A stretch of DNA of 45,977 bases from a virus, in IMG/VR virus record IMGVR_UViG_3300043436_000772, positions 1-45,977 of that record; one strand, 5' to 3'. Shown here piece by piece: positions 6,057 through 15,293 of this stretch. The position numbers and the translations under genes are program-made. The notes beneath the pieces are model-generated. The model searched no databases and was not told the DNA's origin. It saw only the letters and a list, made by a program, of their open reading frames with translations. The first letter of the stretch is position 1; each line of letters opens with the position of its first letter.

Positions 6057-9000
6057 ATGTCCGTAATCATTCAGCACAAGAGGGGGACAGCAGACCAATG
6101 GTTCACGCTCAATCCCACTCTTGATGCTGGTGAGGTTGGCTGGGAATCAGATACCAATAAATTTAAGATTGGTACTGGAAGTACTGCTTGGAACAGCCTT
6201 GCCTACGCAACACTAACCCCATCAGGATTATCTGCAACATACGCACAACTTGTTGGCGGTAACGCATTTACAGGTGCACAAACAATAACCTCTACTGGAA
6301 CAGGACAGTTTCCTTTAACAATTATTCCTGCCACTGGTCAGACTGTGGAAACCTTTAGAATTCGAAATTCAGCAAACAATGCTGACCTATTAAATATAAG
6401 TTCTGGTGGTGCTCTCACTATAAACGCTGCTGCTGGTTCTACCCCATACATGAACCTACCTGGGCTTGTAACTTTAGGTCGACAAGCAGATAACGAAATA
6501 AACATTAGAAATCTTTCACAACTTAGGTTTGAAAGCGGAAATAACTGGAACTACAACTCTTGGGCTGGTTTAGGGTTTGACTCAAGCAACAGAAATTTAT
6601 ATTTGGGTGGTCCAGCAGGTTCTGCCAACTATTTTAGAAATAACAGCAATGCAGAAAGAGTAATCTTTAACTTGGTTGGGCTATCGACACATAACTCCGA
6701 TGCGAAAGATACTATTTTACAGTCTAGGGGAACAAACACAAGACTTATTGTTAGAGGAAAAAATCAAACTGCAACAGTTTCTGGTGTTACTGGAAATGGA
6801 ACAACTGTAACCTACACCACATCATCCGCACACTACATGGATGCTGGAGATGTTGTAACGATTACTGGTGTAAATCCTAGTGCATACAATTTAACATCTG
6901 TAACAATTGCTTCCGTTCCATCTCAAACAACTTTTACTGTTACTAATGCTGCTACTGGAACTTTTGTTTCTGGTGGTACCGCTACGGTAAATCAAGCGAA
7001 CAACCTCCAAGAGTGGCAAAACTCGGCTGGCTCAATCTTATCTCGAATAAACTCTGCTGGAGATTTGTTTACCGATAGAGTAAATCTGGGTGGAGCAGTT
7101 TTTGGTGGTGGAATTTACTATGGAAAACTAAATATTCTGCAAGAAGCAGGTGGACACAATATCGGTTTGCTGGGTAGAGATAACTCAAGTGTAGATATGA
7201 TGCGTATGCGTCAAGGTGCAAATTCCATTGGTGACTTTATTACAATGCAGAACTCATCAGGCACAACTCTTGGTGGGCGTAACGCTGTAGGTCAAATTTT
7301 TACAGGCTCTACTGCTCCGTTGACTACTGCTGTTGGTGGTGGAATTAATGGTGTTTCAGCAAATGGAACTGTTGTAACTATTTCTACAACAAATGCTCAC
7401 AACCTTGCTAATGGTGACCGAGTAACTATTGCAGGACTAACTCCTGCAGGGTATAACGGAACATACATTATTTCTGGGGTTGCAACTTTTAGTTTTAACG
7501 TAAACAATACTACAACTGGAACCGCTTCTGGTTCTGGAACGGTTTCGGCTGATTCACAGGTATCTGTTACCCCAAAGTCTGTTGGAACAGCAGGAGTTGT
7601 TGTTCGTTCATTAGCAAGCCAAGTAGCCAATCCATTCGAGGTACAAAATAGTTCTGGAGTCGTTGTAGCGAATATATCACCTGGAGGAAGTGTTAGAGCA
7701 ACAGCAACACTGCAAGGGGCTTCTCTTTCTGCAGTTTCAGATGGTTCTACTATTGCAACACTTTCGTCTGGAGGTAATATTCAGTTTAGAGGTGCCGCTT
7801 CTTATGGCAGCGGTGTTGGAGTTATTGGTATTGCTAATGTCACTACTGCCCCATCAACTTCCCCCTCTGGTGGAGGTATTTTATTTGTCGAAGCAGGGGC
7901 TTTAAGATATAGAGGAACATCTAACGCATCACAAACTATCGCAAACGCAGACGGAAGTAGTCCTTTTGCAATACTTGCCAACAACAATTCGTTCCTAGGC
8001 AGAATTTTTCTATCTGGTGGGGCAACTATCTACGACCACGCAGTAGAAACACCAGGCTCCACAGATACCGCTTGGAAAAAACTTATAGAGGTTACATGTC
8101 CAACAGGTCTTTATACTGGAGCGTCTTACGAACTAGAGGTTGTAGACAGTTTTGATAACTATGGAATTATAGATAGAATTCCACAAAGATTTAAATTTTA
8201 TGTAAAGATTAACAGGACTGGTGGAGTTCAAGACGATGTTTTATCAGCATCGGTTACTGGTCCAAGCGTAAACTATGTTCGTGTAGTTAAAACAAGTTCT
8301 TCATTGTATGAAATTCAAGTTCGTCAACCAGATATCTTTAGGATAGTTTCTTTTAAGGTTAGAAGAATTGGTCAAAACAATACTACAGAAAGTTATACTC
8401 CTTCTGGAAAAACTTACGGAACTCTTGATGCTGGCTCTACTACTGGAACTATTTATGTTCCTGTAAACGATTCAACAACGTCTGCTAATTTCTTAGTAGA
8501 TAACTTTAGCCAACTATCTGCTAACAGAATTACCATTCAGCCATTAGGAACTCTTGCTGCAACTACCCCACTTTTAAGCCTAACAGGAACATCTACACAA
8601 AACTCAAACTTTATAGAAGTAAGAAATAGTGGCGGAACAATTCTTAGTCGTATTTCCAACGATGGTTCTTGGAACCAAGGGTTAGATTCTACAAGAACTT
8701 TTATAAGTGCCGCATCTGGTCGTATTCAAGTTGTTTCAAGCAACTCTACAGCCCCTGGAATAGTTCTTAGACCTTTTGCCGCAAATTATGCAGGGTATGA
8801 CCACATGCAGTATCGAAACAGTGCCGATGGAATTATCGGTGGTGTAAACGTGAACGGACAAATCTATACTGGCTCAACTGCAGCACTTACAACTGGTACT
8901 GGTGGTGCTACAACCACAACATCTGGTACAGGAACTGTAGCAACTATTACAACAACCTCTAACCATAATCTTTCTATAGGAGATAGAGTTACTGTTGCAG

Positions 9001-12000
9001 GTGTAACTCCTACAGGCTATAATGGTACTTTTATTGTAACAGGAACGCCTACGACAACAAGTTTTACTTACAACAACACAACAACAGGTTCTCAAACAGT
9101 TGCTGGAACAGTCTCTATTGACGCACAAGCATCTATCGTGGCTCGTTCTGCAGCAACAACACCTTTAATTCTTCGTGCAGCAGTAAACCAAGGTGTTAAC
9201 ATGTTTAGAATTGAAGGCTCTGCTGGTGGTGCTACTGCTACAATTGATGCCGCAGGTGCAGCCTCTTTTGTTAGCGGAGCAATTGTTTTAACTGGTGGTG
9301 GCTCGGTTTCTGCCAACGGAACTGTAAACAGTGCAGGTAGCATGAGAATAGGTAGCACTGGTGCAACATTATCTGGAACAAATATTCTATATATGGCTAG
9401 TGGAACTGCTCCAAGTGCCAGCCCTATTTCTGGAGGTTTCCTGCATGTTGATTCTGGTGCCCTCAGATATCGTGGAACATCAAACCCTTCAACAACAATT
9501 GTGAATGCTGATGGAACAATTCCTATATTTTCTGCAAACAATACTTTTACTGGAGTTCAAGCATTTAACAATACCGTAAACATTGGTTCTGGAGTAAGCG
9601 GTTCGGTTGGTCTTGAGATAGGTTCAACTAATGGAACAGGAACTACCCCTTTTATTGATTTCCACTCTCATACTAGTGCTAACGATTTTGATGCTCGCAT
9701 TATTGCATCTGGCGGTACTAATTCTACTAACGGTGCAGGAACCTTAACCTATACTGCAGGAGCACATAACTTTACTGGAGCAATAACTTCTCAAAACTCT
9801 ATTACAGGTCAGGCAGGTGTAGCATTATCAGGAACAACATCTCCATTAACTTTAAATGGTTCTGCTGGAACTACTGGGCAAGTGCTTACTTCAGCAGGTT
9901 CTGGAACAACTCCAACATGGTCATCATCATTTATTTCTACTACATCAAGTTATTTTGCTGGGCATAACCCCGAGGGTAGATTGATGTACAATACCTATCT
10001 CACAAATGATATGGCTAATGCTAGACTTCGTGGTTCTGCTGTTGCTGCTACACAAAATGGAAGTGCATACACAATTTCAAATGCTAACTGGGACGCTATG
10101 TTTGACGGTACAGCGACCTTCTTCAATATTAGCCCAACAAGCGGATTTACTTTTCCACTTGTAATAACTGTTCCTCTACCTAGAACACTTACTTATGGTA
10201 CTTGGGTTGGAATAAGTTTTGGAAGCACTACCTTCCGAGCAAACAGCGTTCAAATAGAAGTATTCTCGTTAGACAGCAACTCTTGGGTTACTGTAGTAAA
10301 CACAACTACAAACACAAGCGAAGATATTTTTGCTGCTGTATCTGGATTAACAAATGGAAACGCTACTGGAATTAACCAGATTCGTTACACAATTTCAAAC
10401 CCAAACAGCACTCAACTTAGACTTCAACACCTATGGGCATATAACTTTAACTCCGACATGTGGTCTCAAACTATGATGCCTCGTGCTGGTGGTGCTTTTT
10501 ATGGAGCAATAAGCGTACCAGGTGCTGTAACAATGACAGGGGCATTAAATGTTAATACTACAGGAACAGGAACACTAAACCTTGGGGATGCTCAAATTTC
10601 TAAAGCACCTGGGTCAGGCTTTTCTTTTTCAAGCGGTATCGGAAACTTAACTTCGCTAGGTATTGGAACAGCGGCGAATAATGCATCGCCATTGTCTGTA
10701 TTTTTTGACACCCCAGTTAAATTTAATATTTTTAGAGGTGCTGCTAACCAAACTGCAGACATTTTGCGAATTCAATCATCTGCTGGAACTGTGCTAGGTG
10801 GAGATAATGGTGTAGGTCAAATTTTCACAGGCTCTACAACACCTATCCTTACCGCTACTGGCGGCACAATTCAATCTATTGCTACTGGTGCCAACCCACT
10901 CGTAACAATGGCTTCCGCACACGGATTTGCTGTAGGAGACCTTGTTACTCTTGCAGGTACCACAGGTGGAACATACAACGGAACTTTTGTTGTTGCTTCA
11001 ACACCTCTGACAACTACTTTTACCATTACCTCTGCTCTGACTACTGGTCAGGCTGGCACTGGAGGTACTGCCTCTGCCCCTGCACAACTATCTGTAACTG
11101 CTCGTTCTGCTGGAACTACTGGTCAGATTGTTCGTGGTGCTGCAAGTCAATCGGCTGACTTACAACAGTGGCAGAATAATACTCCCACCACCCTCGCATC
11201 AGTTTCCTCAAATGGCTCATTTACTGCCCCAAGCCTTACAGTTTCAAGTGGTGGAACATATACAACAGGCTCAATTTTTGCAGACAGTAACTGGGGTATG
11301 ATTTTTAGGAGCAGAACTGCATCTCCAATAAATGCTCAATACAGGTGGGCTAACTCTGCTGATGGCGAACTGATGCGTTTAGATAATTCTGGAAGACTAA
11401 TTGTTAGCAATGGTCTTGCAGGTGGTGTTCAGGGTACTGCTCAAATCGAGGCAAGAACTTTAAACGCAACAACTATTGGAACAATTGTTCGTGGTTTTGG
11501 CTCTTCAGGCGTTATAACACAAACAGCAGACCTACAGCAATGGCAGACATGGAATGGAACTACTGCAACTACTGTTGCATCTATATCTGCAACTGGTATT
11601 TTAAATTCTGGAAGTGGGACATATAATGACTACAACGCTGACTCTACAATTAGGGCTGAGTTCAGAGGCACTGCTGGAACTCAAAGACCATATATAGAAC
11701 TTCAAGGTGTTGGTGCTAACGACCCTGCAAATGAGAATGGCGGAGCATTTATAAGATTTAGAACTTCTAGGTCACCTGGTTATGGAGCAGAAATTGGTGG
11801 TATTCGAAAATCTGGAGGAGCATCTTCTTTAATTCTTAAAACTGGAATTGCAACTACCGATGCTATTACGCAAAAAATGGCTATTGATGAAAATGGAAAT
11901 GTTTTTATTAATGGTTTTGCACCAGGAACAATTGGTCTGACAGTTCGTGGAGCATCATTGCAATCAGTTAACCTCCAGGAGTGGCAGACAAACTCTCCAA

Positions 12001-14396
12001 CAACAGTTGCCTCCGTGTCCCAAACAGGTCGTGGCTCATTTGACACACTAAACGCTCCCAACGGTGCTTACTTCGGAAACTTAGTTGCTCAACCAGGTAA
12101 TGGTGCTTACCTTGCTGTTCAAGGATATGCACCTGGACACAGACCTTTCATGGTTCGTGGTTTTGGTGCAACTACCGCTAACCTTGTTGACTATCAGAAC
12201 GGCTCTGGTGTCGTTGTTGGTGGGCGAAACGGTGTAGGTCAGATATTTACAGGTTCTGCAAACCCATTAGCATTTGGTGTTGGTGGTGCAACTACTGCTA
12301 CTTCTGGCAATGGAACTACCGCCACAATTACGACCACCACCGACCATGGCTTGGCAGTTGGAGATATCGTTACTGTTGCAGGTATCACGCCTACTGGATA
12401 TAATGGAGGTTATTCTGTTGCATCTACTCCTACAACTACAAGTTTTACTTATGCAAACGCAACTACTGGTGCACAAACTGTTGCAGGAACTGTTTCTATT
12501 GCTCCACAGGTTGGAATTGTTGCTCGTTCCGCTGGAACTGATGGGCTAGTTGTTCGTACTGCTGCATCTCAAATTGCTTCTGCTTTTGAAACACAAGACG
12601 TTTCAGGAACTACACGTTTTTATATTGATGCTGCTCACAACGCAAACTTTAGTTCCGCATCTTGGTTTCAAAACTCTACTGGTAAACTAACTATTGGCTT
12701 GACTTCTGCTTCAGCAGTTGGTTTGACTGTTCGTGGTGCATCGGGGCAGTCTGCAAACTTACAAGAATGGCAAGCGGCTGGGTCTCCACCAACTGTTTTG
12801 GCAAGTGTTAACTCCGCTGGAGATATTGGAACAACGTCTGCAATGCTTGCTGGAACAAGCACATGGTTGGGGGCAAGCCTAAATGTTAGACCAATTAATC
12901 AAGGAATTATTGGTCAGGTTATTCGTGGTACAGGCACTCAGCAGGTAGATATGTTGCAAATACAAACTTCTCTTGGAGTAAATCTAAGCGGTATAAATGC
13001 TAATGGACAAATTTGGACTGGCTCTACGTTACCTTTGACAACATCTACTGGTGGTGCCACTACAGCAACTTCTGGTACAGGAACTGTTGCAACTGTTACT
13101 ACTACTAACAACCACAATCTTTCTACAGGAGATAGAGTTATCGTTGCTGGCATAACTCCTACAGGATACAATGGTACTTTTATTGTTACAGGTACACCTA
13201 CAACAACAACTTTCACTTATGCAAACACAACCACTGGGTCTCAGACCATTGCAGGAACTGTAAGAGTTGATTCTCAAACCTCTATAACTTCTCGTTCTGC
13301 GGCTACCGTTGGACTTGTGGTTCGTGGTGCAACAAGCCAGGTAACTGACATCCAGCAATGGCAAATATCAGACGGAACGGTTAGGTCATACATAACAGCA
13401 GATGGCTCTTTCTTAACATCCTCTACCCTGACCAGTATGGGAAACCTAAGAGTCGCTGGAACTGCTGGCACAGGAGGCGGCTCTGGAGTAATTGGCATTG
13501 CTAACGCAGGAACAGCACCTACATCTAATCCAACTGGTGGGGGTGTTTTATTCGTAGAATCAGGTGCTCTTAGATATCGTGGAACTTCAAATGCAGCAAG
13601 AACTATTGTTAATGCTGACGGAACACTTCCAGTTCCAACATCAGTAGTGAACACAGTATCGGGAACAAACTCTGCAGAACTTGTTCGTGGAAACATGGCT
13701 GACAACGACCAGTTTAGAATTCTTGTTGGTGGCACTGCCACAAACACAGGTTTTGCAGAAATTGCAACTGCAGATGATGGAACTGAGCCTATCCATGTGA
13801 GACAGTACACTGGAGTATTTACAACATTGGTTAGAACTGCAACCTTGCTCGATGCTTCTGGAAACACAAGTTTTCCTGGTTCTCTAAGTTCTGCATCATT
13901 AACTACAACTGGAGCAGTAAACCTAAACTACGCATCGCCAACTATCGCATCTAATAACGCTTCTGCTGCAAGCATCTTCACATCTTCAGTTACAGGTATA
14001 ACAATAGGTTCTTCTACTATCAGAACTACCGAATTCCCAGCAGACGGAACAACTTCTACAGCCGCATCTGGTGCTGGATACATGGGTCTACCTCAAAACG
14101 CTACAACTACAGGTGCTTATACTATTGTTGCAGCAGATGCTGGTAGACACATTTATGCTTCTGCTACTCGAACAATAACAATTAACTCAAACGCTAACCT
14201 TGGCTTGCCTATCGGAACCACCCTGACATTTATTGCTGGTAGCGGTGCAACAATGACTATTGCTATTACATCTGATACAATGTATTTAGCAGGACCAGGA
14301 ACAACAGGTTCTCGTACCCTTGCACCTTTTGGTATGGCTACTGCTGTAAAGATAACTTCTACATCATGGATGATTAGCGGAAATGGACTGACATAA
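6057..14396 (+). CDS. Giant modular tail fibre, 2,779 residues
   Basis: Residues 1-55 match the N-terminal domain of many phage fibres and tropism determinants (IQHKRGTADQW, DAGEVGWESDTNKFKIG, STAWNSL). The rest is Thr/Ser/Gly/Asn-rich beta sequence made from recurring blocks: six about 75-residue modules with NHNLSIGD...GYNGTF cores, five GQIFTGST linkers before them, several ARSAGTxGxxVRGAxSQ...LQQWQ segments, and three GALRYRGTSN blocks. Two unique globular domains interrupt the repeats (about residues 660-810 and 1300-1480; the second looks like a carbohydrate-binding beta-sandwich). It is very long for a fibre and should be trimeric and host-binding. The C-terminus (about 2690-2779) resembles fibre-tip domains. 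It shares one base with the next gene. Confidence 0.85.
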   Translation: MSVIIQHKRGTADQWFTLNPTLDAGEVGWESDTNKFKIGTGSTAWNSLAYATLTPSGLSATYAQLVGGNAFTGAQTITSTGTGQFPLTIIPATGQTVETFRIRNSANNADLLNISSGGALTINAAAGSTPYMNLPGLVTLGRQADNEINIRNLSQLRFESGNNWNYNSWAGLGFDSSNRNLYLGGPAGSANYFRNNSNAERVIFNLVGLSTHNSDAKDTILQSRGTNTRLIVRGKNQTATVSGVTGNGTTVTYTTSSAHYMDAGDVVTITGVNPSAYNLTSVTIASVPSQTTFTVTNAATGTFVSGGTATVNQANNLQEWQNSAGSILSRINSAGDLFTDRVNLGGAVFGGGIYYGKLNILQEAGGHNIGLLGRDNSSVDMMRMRQGANSIGDFITMQNSSGTTLGGRNAVGQIFTGSTAPLTTAVGGGINGVSANGTVVTISTTNAHNLANGDRVTIAGLTPAGYNGTYIISGVATFSFNVNNTTTGTASGSGTVSADSQVSVTPKSVGTAGVVVRSLASQVANPFEVQNSSGVVVANISPGGSVRATATLQGASLSAVSDGSTIATLSSGGNIQFRGAASYGSGVGVIGIANVTTAPSTSPSGGGILFVEAGALRYRGTSNASQTIANADGSSPFAILANNNSFLGRIFLSGGATIYDHAVETPGSTDTAWKKLIEVTCPTGLYTGASYELEVVDSFDNYGIIDRIPQRFKFYVKINRTGGVQDDVLSASVTGPSVNYVRVVKTSSSLYEIQVRQPDIFRIVSFKVRRIGQNNTTESYTPSGKTYGTLDAGSTTGTIYVPVNDSTTSANFLVDNFSQLSANRITIQPLGTLAATTPLLSLTGTSTQNSNFIEVRNSGGTILSRISNDGSWNQGLDSTRTFISAASGRIQVVSSNSTAPGIVLRPFAANYAGYDHMQYRNSADGIIGGVNVNGQIYTGSTAALTTGTGGATTTTSGTGTVATITTTSNHNLSIGDRVTVAGVTPTGYNGTFIVTGTPTTTSFTYNNTTTGSQTVAGTVSIDAQASIVARSAATTPLILRAAVNQGVNMFRIEGSAGGATATIDAAGAASFVSGAIVLTGGGSVSANGTVNSAGSMRIGSTGATLSGTNILYMASGTAPSASPISGGFLHVDSGALRYRGTSNPSTTIVNADGTIPIFSANNTFTGVQAFNNTVNIGSGVSGSVGLEIGSTNGTGTTPFIDFHSHTSANDFDARIIASGGTNSTNGAGTLTYTAGAHNFTGAITSQNSITGQAGVALSGTTSPLTLNGSAGTTGQVLTSAGSGTTPTWSSSFISTTSSYFAGHNPEGRLMYNTYLTNDMANARLRGSAVAATQNGSAYTISNANWDAMFDGTATFFNISPTSGFTFPLVITVPLPRTLTYGTWVGISFGSTTFRANSVQIEVFSLDSNSWVTVVNTTTNTSEDIFAAVSGLTNGNATGINQIRYTISNPNSTQLRLQHLWAYNFNSDMWSQTMMPRAGGAFYGAISVPGAVTMTGALNVNTTGTGTLNLGDAQISKAPGSGFSFSSGIGNLTSLGIGTAANNASPLSVFFDTPVKFNIFRGAANQTADILRIQSSAGTVLGGDNGVGQIFTGSTTPILTATGGTIQSIATGANPLVTMASAHGFAVGDLVTLAGTTGGTYNGTFVVASTPLTTTFTITSALTTGQAGTGGTASAPAQLSVTARSAGTTGQIVRGAASQSADLQQWQNNTPTTLASVSSNGSFTAPSLTVSSGGTYTTGSIFADSNWGMIFRSRTASPINAQYRWANSADGELMRLDNSGRLIVSNGLAGGVQGTAQIEARTLNATTIGTIVRGFGSSGVITQTADLQQWQTWNGTTATTVASISATGILNSGSGTYNDYNADSTIRAEFRGTAGTQRPYIELQGVGANDPANENGGAFIRFRTSRSPGYGAEIGGIRKSGGASSLILKTGIATTDAITQKMAIDENGNVFINGFAPGTIGLTVRGASLQSVNLQEWQTNSPTTVASVSQTGRGSFDTLNAPNGAYFGNLVAQPGNGAYLAVQGYAPGHRPFMVRGFGATTANLVDYQNGSGVVVGGRNGVGQIFTGSANPLAFGVGGATTATSGNGTTATITTTTDHGLAVGDIVTVAGITPTGYNGGYSVASTPTTTSFTYANATTGAQTVAGTVSIAPQVGIVARSAGTDGLVVRTAASQIASAFETQDVSGTTRFYIDAAHNANFSSASWFQNSTGKLTIGLTSASAVGLTVRGASGQSANLQEWQAAGSPPTVLASVNSAGDIGTTSAMLAGTSTWLGASLNVRPINQGIIGQVIRGTGTQQVDMLQIQTSLGVNLSGINANGQIWTGSTLPLTTSTGGATTATSGTGTVATVTTTNNHNLSTGDRVIVAGITPTGYNGTFIVTGTPTTTTFTYANTTTGSQTIAGTVRVDSQTSITSRSAATVGLVVRGATSQVTDIQQWQISDGTVRSYITADGSFLTSSTLTSMGNLRVAGTAGTGGGSGVIGIANAGTAPTSNPTGGGVLFVESGALRYRGTSNAARTIVNADGTLPVPTSVVNTVSGTNSAELVRGNMADNDQFRILVGGTATNTGFAEIATADDGTEPIHVRQYTGVFTTLVRTATLLDASGNTSFPGSLSSASLTTTGAVNLNYASPTIASNNASAASIFTSSVTGITIGSSTIRTTEFPADGTTSTAASGAGYMGLPQNATTTGAYTIVAADAGRHIYASATRTITINSNANLGLPIGTTLTFIAGSGATMTIAITSDTMYLAGPGTTGSRTLAPFGMATAVKITSTSWMISGNGLT
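6771..6990 (+). repeat. Beta module copy 1 (giant fibre)
   Basis: Divergent first copy of the shared module: AHYMDAGDVVTITGVNPSAY core, then TTFTVTNAATGTF. It reads like an FCCH-type small beta-barrel; the fold is inferred. Confidence 0.55.
7330..7550 (+). repeat. Beta module copy 2 (giant fibre)
   Basis: NAHNLANGDRVTIAGLTPAG core followed by a YNGTYI strand and a Thr-rich tail. It is preceded by a GQIFTGST linker. Confidence 0.65.
7822..7965 (+). repeat. GALRYRGTSN block, copy 1
   Basis: IGIANVTTAP, then GGGILFVEAGALRYRGTSN and NADGS. This motif is common in phage fibres (GALKYRGS type). Copies 2 and 3 lie at 9390-9530 and 13490-13630. Confidence 0.65.
8890..9120 (+). repeat. Beta module copy 3 (giant fibre)
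   Basis: SNHNLSIGDRVTVAGVTPTG core, YNGTFIVTGTP, TTSFTYNN and VAGTVS. Very close to copies 5 and 6. Confidence 0.7.
9390..9530 (+). repeat. GALRYRGTSN block, copy 2
   Basis: SGTAPSASPISGGFLHVDSG followed by ALRYRGTSN and NADGTIP; same block as 7822-7965. Confidence 0.65.
10855..11080 (+). repeat. Beta module copy 4 (giant fibre)
   Basis: SAHGFAVGDLVTLAGTTGGT core, YNGTFVVASTP, then a Thr-rich tail with an inserted GTGG. Somewhat divergent. Confidence 0.65.
12277..12500 (+). repeat. Beta module copy 5 (giant fibre)
   Basis: TDHGLAVGDIVTVAGITPTG core, YNGGYSVASTP, TTSFTYANATTG, VAGTVS. Confidence 0.7.
13045..13268 (+). repeat. Beta module copy 6 (giant fibre)
   Basis: NNHNLSTGDRVIVAGITPTG core, YNGTFIVTGTP, TTTFTYANTTTG, IAGTVR. 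Confidence 0.7.
13490..13630 (+). repeat. GALRYRGTSN block, copy 3
   Basis: IGIANAGTAP, GGGVLFVESGALRYRGTSN and NADGTLP. Close to copy 1. Confidence 0.65.
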
Positions 14397-14584
14397 TGGT
14401 AGGCTGTGTACAAGGGTTAATTGGTTCTTTAAAGTCTGCTGGTGCTCCACCACCATCTACTTTTTTGTGTACAAGTTTTCAAGTGTCTATCGGTTGTTGT
14501 GCAAGTACCGCTTCATGTGGTGAATTGGGGGCTGGAAGTTCTTGCTCTCCTGCCAACGGAACTTTTGACCCAGAAGCGTGTTAG
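14396..14584 (+). CDS. Cysteine-rich mini-protein (62 residues)
   Basis: A 62-residue protein with seven cysteines (positions 4, 25, 34, 35, 41, 50 and 62), the last one being the C-terminal residue. It is otherwise Ser/Gly/Ala/Pro-rich with little predicted secondary structure and no signal peptide. It starts one base inside the stop of the giant fibre (TAATG), so translation is probably coupled. The cysteines are not in CxxC pairs, which argues against a zinc ribbon and for disulfides or another thiol chemistry. Function unknown. Confidence 0.5.
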   Translation: MVGCVQGLIGSLKSAGAPPPSTFLCTSFQVSIGCCASTASCGELGAGSSCSPANGTFDPEAC

Positions 14585-14587
14585 AAT
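14579..14587 (+). promoter_or_regulatory. Extended -10 promoter (TGT-TAGAAT), predicted leaderless
   Basis: TGTTAGAAT overlaps the last codons of the cysteine-rich gene and ends 6 bases before the ATG at 14594. Confidence 0.55.
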
Positions 14588-14593
14588 TAGATT

Positions 14594-14995
14594 ATGTTAA
14601 ATGATTCAGAATTAGAATTTGTGTATAGAGGACAAAGAGGTGTCCCTCTAGTTTGGGTAATTGACGAACAATGCCTATATGATTTGCCGCTATCGACTGA
14701 ACATGCCGCTATTTTTACTGAGGCAACAGAAGTAGAAGACATATCAGAACAACATCCAGAGCATGACGGAATTACAGTTCGTTTTATAAAAGATGGCGTT
14801 GTTTTAGAAGAACTACAGACCTCGGACTATTTTGGAAGTATCTTGCTTAGTAATCCATTAGTCTTAAATCTTTTAGAATATCCATATGGAATGTATGTGT
14901 CATCGCCTAATGCAATGTTTGTAGACGGAGAGTTTGTAATATTAGAAACAGATATGGATGGATTGGAGCCTTTTCATCGTGAGCACGGAGCCTAA
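14594..14995 (+). CDS. Hypothetical acidic 133-residue protein
   Basis: A strongly acidic, mixed alpha/beta protein with no family that I recognise. It ends in a His/Glu-rich tail. The start follows a -10 element by 6 bases with no Shine-Dalgarno, so it is predicted to be leaderless. It overlaps the small zinc-ribbon gene, which implies co-translation. It could be a virion or accessory protein; nothing in the sequence decides. Confidence 0.6.
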   Translation: MLNDSELEFVYRGQRGVPLVWVIDEQCLYDLPLSTEHAAIFTEATEVEDISEQHPEHDGITVRFIKDGVVLEELQTSDYFGSILLSNPLVLNLLEYPYGMYVSSPNAMFVDGEFVILETDMDGLEPFHREHGA

Positions 14996-15221
14996 AAAAT
15001 CTAAGTGGCAAGAGTATAAAGAAAAAAATGGGGTAACCCCCCTAGACCTCTTGAACCCTAAAACTCGTAAGATTGATGAAAGCCATGCAGAAGCAAGAAT
15101 GGCTATTTGTAGAGAATGCCCTTTGCTCATCAAAGGCTTGGACCAGTGCAAAGAATGTGGTTGCTTTATGCAGTTTAAAACAAAACTAGAAGCAGCAAAG
15201 TGCCCAATAGGTAACTGGTAA
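14979..15221 (+). CDS. Small zinc-ribbon protein (DUF6171-like)
   Basis: About 80 residues, with an N-terminal Lys/Glu-rich helix and a C-terminal metal-binding unit: CRECP, then CKECGC, then KCPIGNW. The CxxCP...CxxCGC...CPxGxW pattern matches a small protein found in many phages (DUF6171-like). I prefer the GTG at 14979, which has GGAG 11 bases upstream; an ATG at 14958 in the same frame adds 7 residues and lacks a ribosome site. It overlaps the upstream gene. It probably binds zinc and a protein or nucleic acid partner. Confidence 0.65.
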   Translation: MSTEPKKSKWQEYKEKNGVTPLDLLNPKTRKIDESHAEARMAICRECPLLIKGLDQCKECGCFMQFKTKLEAAKCPIGNW

Positions 15222-15243
15222 AACCCACTGTTTGCTATTTCTT

Positions 15244-15277
15244 AAAACTGTGGTATACTTTATCTATTACAGTTTTA
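15244..15277. promoter_or_regulatory. Inverted repeat around reductase promoter, possible operator
   Basis: AAAACTGT (15244-15251) and ACAGTTTT (15269-15276) are perfect inverted arms, extendable to 9 bp, and enclose the -10 hexamer. A dimeric repressor bound here would block the promoter. It does not match the known NrdR-box consensus. Confidence 0.5.
15251..15259 (+). promoter_or_regulatory. Extended -10 promoter (TGG-TATACT) for reductase
   Basis: TGGTATACT, then a 28-base leader with AAAGGTGG before the ATG at 15294. Confidence 0.6.
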
Positions 15278-15293
15278 GAAAGGTGGAAACACT

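Noticed and set aside
13274-13867. Leftward frames opposite the giant fibre (also 9092-9541 and others)
   Set aside because: Recurrent mirror images of the repeated fibre modules, with no start signals.
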